From the NCBI RefSeq assembly GCF_001269385.1, contig NZ_CXOO01000027.1, forward strand, positions 62,001 through 126,000: a DNA stretch of 64,000 bases. Reading direction: 5' to 3'. The notes beneath the pieces were generated by a model, which saw only the letters and a program-made list of their open reading frames with translations, was not told the DNA's origin and searched no databases. The translations under genes were made by a program, and so were the position numbers. Source of the DNA: Limnohabitans sp. DM1 (GTDB lineage Bacteria > Pseudomonadota > Gammaproteobacteria > Burkholderiales > Burkholderiaceae_C). Positions 27,221 to 34,840 of this stretch are shown one piece after another; positions within the stretch are counted from its first letter, which is position 1, and each line of letters begins with the position of its first letter.

Positions 27221-28177
27221 TCAGGCCAGACCCTTTTCAAACTCGGTCAGGCGCTTGTAGATGGAGCGCAGCTCGGTGATGTCGGTCCAGCGCTCAATCA
27301 GGTAAGAAAACGCATCGTTGACCTTGCCAAACGCATTGCTCACCTGCTGGATCACGCCCAGTGTGATCAAGCCCGTGAACAGCGATGGCCCCATCAGCAG
27401 GTACGGAAAAATGACCATCGTCTGGCTGTACAGATTGCTCCAGAGGTTGAAATAGGCATAGTGGTTGAACAGCCGGAAATTGTTCAGCCGCACCCCTGTA
27501 AACAGGCTCAGGGCCTGCGACAAATCCATGCGGCTGCGGTCGTCCTCGGCATACACCAGCGCCTTGCGCAAGGCCGCTTCGGTCTTTTGGTTGTTGTATT
27601 CCAGGCCCGGCAGGCGAATGCCTACAAACCACGACAACACCGTGCCGCCCAAGGCCGTGATCAGTGCCACCCAAAAAAGTGAGCCCTCAAACTGCAGCCA
27701 CACAATCGCCATGCCTTTGGACAAGCCCCACAAAATGGGAATGAAGGACGCCAGGGTCAAGATTGCCCGCACCAGGCCCAGCCCCAGGTTTTCGGTTTGG
27801 CGGGCAAAACGCATGCAATCTTCCTGAATGCGCTGAGAAGCCCCCTCCACGGTGTAGAACGTGCGCTGCCAGCGCGGCAGATACAGCTCGGTCATGGCCT
27901 GGCGCCAGCGAAAGGCGTAATGCGAGGCCAGATACGTCTCCAGACTGCGCAGCAGCATGTAGGGAAAAGCGATCCACGCAAACTGCTGCATGAAGCCCCA
28001 GAACTTGTCCAGCCCACCCGCTTGTTCAGGCTTTTGCAGCAAGTCATAAAACTCGCCATACCAGGTGTTCAGACGCACCGTTTGCTGCACCGTGATGAAC
28101 ACCATGGCGATCAAAACCAACAAACCTCCCCAGGCCCACAAGGCCCAGCGGCGGGAGAGGAAGAAACTGCGGAACAT
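27221..28177 (-). CDS. SbmA/BacA-like peptide transporter family protein, short form
   Basis: 318 residues, similar by eye to E. coli SbmA over its C-terminal three quarters: NTWYGEFYDLLQ, LASHYAFRWRQAMTELYL, the VEGASQRIQEDCMRFA motif, GIRLPGLEYNNQKTEAALRKALVYAEDD and the end SYLIERWTDITELRSIYKRL. The E. coli protein is 406 residues; the part missing here corresponds to the first membrane segments. The ATG at 28177 has an excellent ribosome site (AAGGAG, 6 nt upstream); the frame is open further upstream but reads as non-coding. Proton-driven peptide uptake is the known role in the family, but this short form may differ. It is convergent with the SulP gene. Confidence 0.8.
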   Translation of the reverse strand: MFRSFFLSRRWALWAWGGLLVLIAMVFITVQQTVRLNTWYGEFYDLLQKPEQAGGLDKFWGFMQQFAWIAFPYMLLRSLETYLASHYAFRWRQAMTELYLPRWQRTFYTVEGASQRIQEDCMRFARQTENLGLGLVRAILTLASFIPILWGLSKGMAIVWLQFEGSLFWVALITALGGTVLSWFVGIRLPGLEYNNQKTEAALRKALVYAEDDRSRMDLSQALSLFTGVRLNNFRLFNHYAYFNLWSNLYSQTMVIFPYLLMGPSLFTGLITLGVIQQVSNAFGKVNDAFSYLIERWTDITELRSIYKRLTEFEKGLA

Positions 28178-28503
28178 ACCGACTCCTTGAATTGAGCGCC
28201 AGCGCTGCGACCTGAGCTTGACGTCATGGGGCATACCCCCTGCAACAGGGCCACTCGCTGTGAGCATACCTGACCCCCCTGTGGCGCATTCAACTTGATA
28301 GCAGGCACTTGCTGCCTCAAACGGGATGCAATTGGCCATTGAATTGAAGGCCCCATCTCTTGCCTTCATGCTGATCTTGGGCCCGATGTCCCTTGAGAAC
28401 CAGACCGGTCAATCTGTGAGACACCAGCCGTGGCCCATCACCCGTGCAGCAATCGTCGCTACACTCCCCACCTCTTGTTGTTGATCTTTTTGCGGAGCAT
28501 TTC
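28178..28503. other. Intergenic region between divergent SbmA-like and COG0523 genes
   Basis: 326 bp with no convincing open reading frame. It must hold the promoters of both divergent genes. A TACACT -10-like element lies near 28454 facing the COG0523 gene. I looked for a Zur-type palindrome expected for zinc-responsive COG0523 genes and did not find a clear one. Confidence 0.5.
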
Positions 28504-29601
28504 ATGGCCCTGATTCCTGCGACCATCCTCACCGGCTTTCTTGGCTCGGGCAAGACCACGCTGCTCAAGCGCGTGCTGACCGAGGCCCACGGCCAAAAAA
28601 TCGCCGTGATCGAGAACGAATTTGGTGAGGAAAACATCGACAACGACATCCTGGTGTCGGATACCGAAGAGCAGATCATTCAAATGAGCAATGGCTGCAT
28701 CTGCTGCACCATCCGCGAAGACCTGCGCGCTACGCTGCAGCTGCTGGCCGCCAAGCGCCGCAAGGGGCTGTTGGACTTTGAGCGCATCGTGATCGAGACC
28801 ACGGGGCTGGCCGACCCGGGACCGGTGGCGCAGACTTTTTTCATGGACGACGAGATTGCCGAAACCTTCCTTCTCGACTCCATCCTGACCTTGGTGGATG
28901 CCAAACATGCGGCGCAGCAGCTCAATGACCGCCAGGAAGCGCGCCGCCAGGTGGGCTTTGCCGACCAGATCTTCATCAGCAAGGCCGATCTGGTGTCGCC
29001 CCAGGAGCTGGATGCCTTGCAGCACCGCCTCAAGCACATGAACCCGCGTGCGCCGCAAAAGGTGGTGCATTTTGGTGAAGTGGCGCTGAGTGAAGTGTTT
29101 GATCTCAAGGGCTTCAACCTGAACGCCAAGCTTGACATCGACCCTGACTTTCTCAAGGACGACGGGCACGACCACGCGCACGGGGAGCATTGCGATCACC
29201 CTTCGCACCAACATGATCATGATCATGCACATGGTGAGCACTGCAACCACCCTTCGCATGCGCATGAACACAGCCATGGCCATGGACACCACCATCACCA
29301 CGATGATGATGTCAAGAGTTTTGTGTTCAGGTCCGAGCGGGCGTTTGATCCGGCCAAGCTGGAAGACTTTCTGGGCGCCATCGTCAATATTTATGGCCCG
29401 CGCATGCTGCGCTACAAAGGTGTACTGAACATGCGAGGCACTGAGCGCAAAGTCATTTTTCAGGGCGTGCACCAGCTCATGGGCAGCGATTTGGGGCCGA
29501 TGTGGGCCGATGGCGAGACCAAAATGAGCAAGATGGTTTTCATTGGCATCGATTTGCCCAAGGACATCTTGTTGCAGGGACTGGAGCAATGCCTGGTCTG
29601 A
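28504..29601 (+). CDS. COG0523/CobW-family GTPase, His-rich putative zinc metallochaperone
   Basis: A G3E-class GTPase of 365 residues. Walker A is GFLGSGKTT (residues 11-19), the metal-binding CxCC motif is CICC (65-68), the switch segment is ETTGLADPGPVAQ, and SKADL gives guanine specificity. Between about residues 221 and 268 lies a histidine-rich metal-binding stretch containing a duplicated HAHGEHC-HPSH unit. The CobW C-terminal domain follows. Members deliver zinc to client proteins or handle metal for nitrile hydratase or cobalamin; the His-rich type next to dksA points to zinc. ATG at 28504 is chosen to begin at the conserved MALIPATILTGFLG. Confidence 0.9.
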   Translation: MALIPATILTGFLGSGKTTLLKRVLTEAHGQKIAVIENEFGEENIDNDILVSDTEEQIIQMSNGCICCTIREDLRATLQLLAAKRRKGLLDFERIVIETTGLADPGPVAQTFFMDDEIAETFLLDSILTLVDAKHAAQQLNDRQEARRQVGFADQIFISKADLVSPQELDALQHRLKHMNPRAPQKVVHFGEVALSEVFDLKGFNLNAKLDIDPDFLKDDGHDHAHGEHCDHPSHQHDHDHAHGEHCNHPSHAHEHSHGHGHHHHHDDDVKSFVFRSERAFDPAKLEDFLGAIVNIYGPRMLRYKGVLNMRGTERKVIFQGVHQLMGSDLGPMWADGETKMSKMVFIGIDLPKDILLQGLEQCLV

Positions 29602-29849
29602 ATTTTGGGCTGCCAGGCGATGCGGCTCCTTTTTTCTGCCAGACACGTCTTTAATCAGTGACTAGGCGTTTTTTGATGCATCTTGTCGCTACAATCGCCC
29701 GCCTGAAAGCTTCCCCTTTGAGGGCGGCTTGCGAACCCCAAAAGGTCTATAACAAGGGTTTGAAATGAACATGAACAGGTGTTTTGTGTGTTTGCGGTGT
29801 TTTTGCAATGCGCATTCATCTGCCCTTTCACACGGCTAGGAGACAAGAC

Positions 29850-30866
29850 GTGAAGACCTCGAACAAAGCGGCAAGCAAGACGGCAAGCCCCCAGGCAAAA
29901 GCCGCTGAGCCGAAAAAAACGGCAGCTTCTGTCAAGGCAGCTCCCGCCTCGGGCAAGGCTGCTGCAAAAACCACCAAAGCCGCACCCGCGACCCAAGTGG
30001 CCAAAACTGTGCCCACGAAAAAGACGGTCCAAGCCGTTCCAGAGTCCAAAGCCAAAACCCAAGCTGCAAAACCGACGGCCCAAAAGGTCTCTGCTGCAGT
30101 CTCTCAACCCAGTCCTGCTGTCCCATCCAAGGCAGCTTCTGCGGCGCCTGTGAAAAAATCAGCGCCTGTCTCTCAAGCGAAAACTATGACCGTTCAAAAA
30201 GCGGAGCCTGTCAAGGCGACTGCCGTTCAAGTCCCTGCCCCCGTTGCTGTGCCTGCTGGCCCTGATCAATTGGTGCGTGCCACCCGCCCCTCGGCGCGTC
30301 TGGCGCAAATCACCGTGCCTTCTTTGCCGCCAGCTGTGGCGTCTACTGCTGCCAAGGCGAGTTTCTTGCCCAGTGCGTCAGCGCCGGCCGTCATGTCCTT
30401 CGTGCCGATCAAGAAAGATCCCAAGCTGGCCAACAACTGGAAAACAAAAAGCGTGCAAGAGTTGACGGATGCCGAAATTCTGGCCATGCCCGACAGCGAG
30501 TACATGAACGATGTTCAGATGGCGTTTTTTAAGCACAAACTGGTCAAGCTCAAGCAAGACATCCTCAACAGTGCCGGTGAAACCACCGAGCATTTGCGTG
30601 AAGACACCGTGGTGGTGCCCGATCCGGCTGACCGGGCCACGATCGAAGAAGAACATGCGCTGGAATTGCGCACCCGCGACCGTGAGCGCAAGTTGCTCAA
30701 GAAAATCGAACAATCCATCATGCTGATTGATGCTGGTGACTACGGCTATTGCGATGAAACCGGCGAACCCATTGGCGTGGGCCGCTTGCTGGCGCGCCCC
30801 ACAGCCACTTTGTCGCTGGAAGCGCAGCAGCGCCGTGAGCTCAAACAGAAGATGTTTGGCGACTGA
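29850..30866 (+). CDS. dksA: RNA polymerase-binding transcription factor DksA with long Ala/Lys-rich N-terminal extension
   Basis: DksA binds the RNA polymerase secondary channel and, with ppGpp, controls rRNA and amino-acid promoters. The C-terminal ~150 residues are a full DksA: the coiled coil with the DPADRATIEEEHALELRTRDRERKL tip region (catalytic-type DxxDxA) and the globular end. Only the first of the four zinc-finger cysteines remains (GYCDETGEPIG, Cys about 301); the others read Thr, Ser and Ala, so it should not need zinc. About 185 residues of low-complexity Ala/Lys/Pro/Thr sequence precede this domain. The GTG at 29850 is chosen for its AGGAG site; an in-frame ATG lies at 29784. 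A promoter may lie near TACAAT (about 29690). Confidence 0.93.
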   Translation: MKTSNKAASKTASPQAKAAEPKKTAASVKAAPASGKAAAKTTKAAPATQVAKTVPTKKTVQAVPESKAKTQAAKPTAQKVSAAVSQPSPAVPSKAASAAPVKKSAPVSQAKTMTVQKAEPVKATAVQVPAPVAVPAGPDQLVRATRPSARLAQITVPSLPPAVASTAAKASFLPSASAPAVMSFVPIKKDPKLANNWKTKSVQELTDAEILAMPDSEYMNDVQMAFFKHKLVKLKQDILNSAGETTEHLREDTVVVPDPADRATIEEEHALELRTRDRERKLLKKIEQSIMLIDAGDYGYCDETGEPIGVGRLLARPTATLSLEAQQRRELKQKMFGD

Positions 30867-30897
30867 GCCTGTATCGGGGGCGCCCACCACGTTCCCT

Positions 30898-31091
30898 CAT
30901 TACTGCGAGGCGCGTGCTTTTTTCCCTCGTTACTGCGAGGAGCTTGCGACGCGGCGGTCCAGTTGCGGCGCTCAATTGAGCAGGCGTGTCAAATCAGCCG
31001 TAAGTTGCTGGATTGCCCTGCCTTACTCGCAATGACGAATTCCGTCGCGGCAAGGAGCCGTGCTTTTTCCCCGTCACAACGAGGCGCGTGG
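30898..31091. repeat. Dispersed inverted-repeat element (family A, copy 2, with extra arm copies)
   Basis: Non-coding stretch after dksA. The arm at 30928-30962 matches the copy at 21830-21864 (reverse complement) at 30 of 35 positions. An opposing arm at 31008-31037 (CTGGATTGCC...CGCAATGACG) completes an inverted pair. Partial extra arms lie at 30898-30910 and 31072-31091 (GAGGCGCGTG), each joined by a GTGCTTTTTTCCC-like linker, so the element looks partly tandemly duplicated. No open reading frame here is convincing. The AT-rich stretch from 31092 to about 31380 shows no gene. Confidence 0.65.
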
Positions 31092-31381
31092 TTTACCGCT
31101 TGCGCACGCCATGGTGCAAGACTTGTTTGTCCTCGTACTCTCAAATGGGTAGAACTGACTACTTGTTGCTTTTGGTGAAGCATCTTCTTGGTCATTTATT
31201 TTTTATTAAATATTCTGAATTTGTGTTTTTTATTTCTTCAGGCACAACTTTCACTCCAATCCCTAAGTGTTTGCTTTGAAAAGAAATTCCTTCTTTTTAA
31301 AGTTTTGGTTTCTTCGCTAAGCTATTGATTTCATTGAAAAAATTCTGACAGAGCGGCTTTCTGGTGACCTGAATTCCTGAT

Positions 31382-31420
31382 ACAGTGCAAAAAAGTGCAA
31401 TTTAGTGGGTAAAAGTGCCC
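31382..31420 (+). promoter_or_regulatory. MraZ operator: four AGTG boxes at exact 10-bp spacing
   Basis: AGTG occurs at 31384, 31394, 31404 and 31414, each one helical turn apart (units AGTGCAAAAA, AGTGCAATTT, AGTGGGTAAA, AGTGCCCCTG). This matches the known MraZ target of several AAAGTG(T/G)-type or TGGGN5-type direct repeats ahead of mraZ. It ends 36 nt before the mraZ start and overlaps a possible -10 (TACAGT), fitting autorepression of the dcw cluster. Confidence 0.85.
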
Positions 31421-31456
31421 CTGATTGTCGTTTGCAACTGAAAAAGGGTCTTTGCA

Positions 31457-31885
31457 GTGTTTCAAGGGGCTTCATCGCTGAGTCTGGATGCCAAGGGGCG
31501 GCTGTCTGTGCCGACCCGGCATCGTGACGTGCTGAGCGCCACTGCACAAGGTCAGCTGACCATCACCAAGCACCCCCATGGTTGTTTGATGATGTTCCCT
31601 CGCCCCGAGTGGGAAAAATTCCGCGAGCGCATTGCCCAGTTGCCCATGTCGGGGCAGTGGTGGCGGCGTATTTTTTTGGGCAATGCCATGGATGTGGAGA
31701 TGGACGGCACCGGCCGCGTGTTGATTTCTCCTGAGTTGCGACAAGCTGCAGGCATCACTAAAGACACCATGCTGCTGGGCATGGGGGCCTATTTTGAGCT
31801 GTGGGACAAAACCGTCTACGACGCACAAGAGGCCATGGCCATGCAGGCCGAGATGCCCGATGTGTTCAAGGACTTTGCCTTCTGA
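31457..31885 (+). CDS. mraZ: Division/cell wall cluster transcriptional repressor MraZ
   Basis: First gene of the dcw cluster. 142 residues with two SpoVT/AbrB-like halves: [23 protein letters not shown] and [25 protein letters not shown], each with the DxxGRxxxP pattern. MraZ forms ring oligomers that bind direct repeats upstream of its own gene and repress the cluster. The start is a GTG at 31457 because no ATG fits. The matching box array lies just upstream, and rsmH follows 5 bp downstream. Confidence 0.97.
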   Translation: MFQGASSLSLDAKGRLSVPTRHRDVLSATAQGQLTITKHPHGCLMMFPRPEWEKFRERIAQLPMSGQWWRRIFLGNAMDVEMDGTGRVLISPELRQAAGITKDTMLLGMGAYFELWDKTVYDAQEAMAMQAEMPDVFKDFAF

Positions 31886-31890
31886 ACGCC

Positions 31891-32820
31891 ATGAGCACGC
31901 CCACACTCACCCACACCACGGTGCTTTTGCAAGAAGCCGCTGACGCCCTGCTCGATGGCGCAGCCGGTGCTGACGGCGCTTATGTGGACTGCACATTCGG
32001 GCGAGGAGGGCACTCGCGCCTGATTCTTTCGCGTTTGTCCGCGCAGGGGCGTTTGCAGGCCTTTGACAAGGATCTGGAAGCGATTACCGAGGCCGGGCGC
32101 ATAGACGATGCCCGGTTTGCCATTCGGCACGATGGTTTCTCGCACCTGGCAGAGCTGCCCGCTGGCAGTGTCGATGGTGTGCTGATGGATCTGGGCATCA
32201 GCTCCCCGCAGATTGACAGCCCCGAGAGGGGTTTTTCTTTTCGTTTCGACGGCCCGCTGGACATGCGCATGGACACCACGCGCGGCGAAAGTGTGGCCGA
32301 TTGGCTGGCAACGGCAACAGTGGATCAAATCACGGAGGTGATACGTGACTATGGCGAAGAACGGTTTGCTTTTCAGATTGCAAAGGCGCTTGTGGCTCGC
32401 CGACAAGAGCGGGGCCCAATTTCAAGCACCTCCGATTTGGCCCAGCTCGTGGCTGACACGGTCAAAACCCGCGAGCCGGGTCAGAACCCTGCAACGCGGA
32501 CATTTCAGGCTTTTCGGATTTTCATCAATGCCGAACTTGAAGAGCTCGAACAGGCGCTAGAGGCCAGTTTGAGTGTGTTGGCAGAGGGCGGGCGTCTGGT
32601 GGTGATCAGCTTCCATTCGCTGGAAGACCGCATCGTCAAACAATTCATCGCCAAGCACTCCAAAGAGGTGGTTGACAGGCGTGTGCCGTTCGCAGCGCCC
32701 GTGGCCATGCGCCTGAAAGCGCTGGGTCGTGTCAAGCCAAGTGAAGAAGAAGTGCGTGGCAACCCGCGTTCACGCAGCGCCATCATGCGCGTGGCTGAGC
32801 GCACGGGGGTGCCTGCATGA
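31891..32820 (+). CDS. rsmH: 16S rRNA (cytosine(1402)-N(4))-methyltransferase
   Basis: SAM-dependent methyltransferase that modifies C1402 in the 16S rRNA decoding centre. The 309-residue protein has [14 protein letters not shown] at the N-terminus, the SAM motif [28 protein letters not shown], and the C-terminal [15 protein letters not shown] and [12 protein letters not shown] signatures. ATG at 31891 is chosen; the frame is open further upstream inside mraZ but not conserved. It overlaps ftsL by 4 nt. Confidence 0.97.
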   Translation: MSTPTLTHTTVLLQEAADALLDGAAGADGAYVDCTFGRGGHSRLILSRLSAQGRLQAFDKDLEAITEAGRIDDARFAIRHDGFSHLAELPAGSVDGVLMDLGISSPQIDSPERGFSFRFDGPLDMRMDTTRGESVADWLATATVDQITEVIRDYGEERFAFQIAKALVARRQERGPISSTSDLAQLVADTVKTREPGQNPATRTFQAFRIFINAELEELEQALEASLSVLAEGGRLVVISFHSLEDRIVKQFIAKHSKEVVDRRVPFAAPVAMRLKALGRVKPSEEEVRGNPRSRSAIMRVAERTGVPA

Positions 32821-33107
32821 CCCGTTTGAACCTTGTGTTGCTGGTGGCGGTGGTGCTCAGTGCCTTGGCGCTGGTGCACAGCCATTACGAGTCACGCCGG
32901 ATGTTCATGGCCCTGGAGAGCGCGCGCAAAGAGACCAAACGTCTGGAGCTTGAGCAAGACCGCCTGCAGATCGAGCGCCGGGCGCAAGCCACACCTTTGC
33001 GGGTGGAGCAGATTGCACGCCAACAGCTGCAAATGCGCGATGCCACACCGGCCATCACGCAGTACGTGACGGCTGCATCTGCTGCGCACAAAGGGGTCGC
33101 GCCATGA
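32817..33107 (+). CDS. ftsL: Cell division protein FtsL
   Basis: Small bitopic divisome protein of 96 residues that forms the FtsQLB complex and helps activate FtsWI. It has a short cytoplasmic start, one transmembrane helix (about residues 3-22, [20 protein letters not shown]) and a periplasmic coiled coil with heptad-like Leu/Ile spacing (about 28-75). It overlaps rsmH (ATGA) and ftsI (ATGA), so it is translated as part of a coupled chain. Identification depends on position and topology as much as on sequence, as is usual for FtsL. Confidence 0.93.
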   Translation: MTRLNLVLLVAVVLSALALVHSHYESRRMFMALESARKETKRLELEQDRLQIERRAQATPLRVEQIARQQLQMRDATPAITQYVTAASAAHKGVAP

Positions 33108-34840
33108 GCGCCCGCAGCGTGCAGTTGTCATCAAGCCCCTTGCTGGCCAGCAAGACGCCCGTTTGGCGCAGCAAGTTCATTGTGGCCGCCATCGCTTTGG
33201 GCTTTCTAGGCTTGATGGCACGTGCCATCTATGTGCAGGTGATTGCCAATGATTTTTTCATCCGCCAAGGTGAGGTCCGCTTTGCCCGCACCCTGACATT
33301 GCCTGCCAACCGGGGCCGTGTGTTGGATCGCAACGGTGTGTTGCTCGCCTCCAGTGTGCCTGCCCCCAGCATCTGGGCCAACCCGGATGAAATGGACCGT
33401 GATCAGCTCAAAGAGCGCGAACTCGCCCGTTTGCTGGACATGAGCACGGCGGAGTTGGAGCGCAAACTCAAGGATGACGAAAAGACATTTGTCTGGCTGC
33501 GCAGGCAGCTCGATGAGTCGGTGGTCAAAGAGATTTTGGCGCTGGGCATCAAAGGTGTTTATGACATCAAGGAATACAAGCGTCTGTATCCCGAAGGGGA
33601 AGCTGCAGCCCACATCGTGGGCTTTACCAATGTGGAAGATCAGGGCCAAGAGGGCGTCGAGTTGGTCTTTCAAAAGCAGCTGTCCGGTCAAGCGGGCTCG
33701 CGGCGTGTCATCAAGGACCGTTTTGGCCGGGTGGTCGAAGACGTGGGTGAAACGGTGCCGCCCGTAGATGGGCAGGATTTGCAGTTGAGCATTGACAGCA
33801 AGGTGCAGTTTTTTGCCTACCAGAAGTTGCGAGAGGCGGTGCTGGAGCACAAGGCCAAAGCGGGCAGTGTGGTGGTGCTCGATGCCCAGTCGGGCGAGAT
33901 ACTGGCACTGGCCAACTACCCCAGCTATTCACCGGCCAAGCGGGTCAACCTGAGCGGCGAACAATTGCGCAACCGCGCCTTGACCGACACCTTTGAGCCC
34001 GGCTCTACGATGAAACCCTTTGCGGTTTCATTGGCGCTTGAAAAAGGCATCGTCAAACCCGAGACGCCCATTCAAACCGCTCCAGGGCGCATCAACATCA
34101 CCGGCTCGACCATCACCGACGCGCACCCGCATGGCATGCTCACCGTCAGCGAAGTGATCCAGAAGTCGAGCAACGTGGGCACGGTCAAGATGGCCATGCA
34201 AATGCAAGCCCACGACATGTGGGAGATGTTCACCCAGGTCGGGTTTGGTCAAAAACCGCAGTTGCCGTTTCCGGGTGTGGTGGCAGGGCGCTTGCGCCCA
34301 TACAAAACCTGGCGTCCCATTGAGCAGGCCACGATGAGTTATGGCTACGGCATTTCGGCCAGCTTGTTCCAGGTGGCCCGGGCCTACACCATCTTTGCCC
34401 GCGATGGTGAGGTGGTGCCCTCCACCCTCATGAAAACCGAGCATCAGGTCGCAGGCACCCGTGTGATCAGCGCGCAACACGCCAAGTCCATGCGCAAGAT
34501 GCTGCAAATGGCAGCAGGCCCAGGCGGCACAGCCCCCAAAGCACAGACCATGGGGTATTCCGTGGGGGGTAAATCGGGCACGGCGCGCAAGCAAGAAGGC
34601 AAAGGCTACGCGAGCAAAAAATACCGTGGCTTCTTCGTGGGCATGGCCCCGATTGAGGCACCACGCATCGTCGTGGCCGTGATGATTGATGAGCCCAGCA
34701 ATGGCCGCTACTACGGTGGCGAAGTGGCGGCGCCCGTGTTCAGCCAGACCGTGCAGCAAACGCTGCGTCTGCTGGGGGTTCAGCCGGACATGGCCGTCAA
34801 GCCCCAAGTGGTGGCGCATGCCGTGGAGGAGTCGTTCTGA
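33104..34840 (+). CDS. ftsI: Peptidoglycan D,D-transpeptidase FtsI (PBP3)
   Basis: Septal class B penicillin-binding protein; cross-links peptidoglycan at the division site with FtsW. 578 residues: one N-terminal transmembrane helix (about 27-47), a PBP dimerisation domain with RGRVLDRNG, and the transpeptidase domain with SxxK in FEPGSTMKPF, SxN in QKSSNVGTVK and KSGT in GGKSGTARKQ. Length is normal. It overlaps ftsL by 4 nt and murE by 1 nt. Confidence 0.97.
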   Translation: MSARSVQLSSSPLLASKTPVWRSKFIVAAIALGFLGLMARAIYVQVIANDFFIRQGEVRFARTLTLPANRGRVLDRNGVLLASSVPAPSIWANPDEMDRDQLKERELARLLDMSTAELERKLKDDEKTFVWLRRQLDESVVKEILALGIKGVYDIKEYKRLYPEGEAAAHIVGFTNVEDQGQEGVELVFQKQLSGQAGSRRVIKDRFGRVVEDVGETVPPVDGQDLQLSIDSKVQFFAYQKLREAVLEHKAKAGSVVVLDAQSGEILALANYPSYSPAKRVNLSGEQLRNRALTDTFEPGSTMKPFAVSLALEKGIVKPETPIQTAPGRINITGSTITDAHPHGMLTVSEVIQKSSNVGTVKMAMQMQAHDMWEMFTQVGFGQKPQLPFPGVVAGRLRPYKTWRPIEQATMSYGYGISASLFQVARAYTIFARDGEVVPSTLMKTEHQVAGTRVISAQHAKSMRKMLQMAAGPGGTAPKAQTMGYSVGGKSGTARKQEGKGYASKKYRGFFVGMAPIEAPRIVVAVMIDEPSNGRYYGGEVAAPVFSQTVQQTLRLLGVQPDMAVKPQVVAHAVEESF

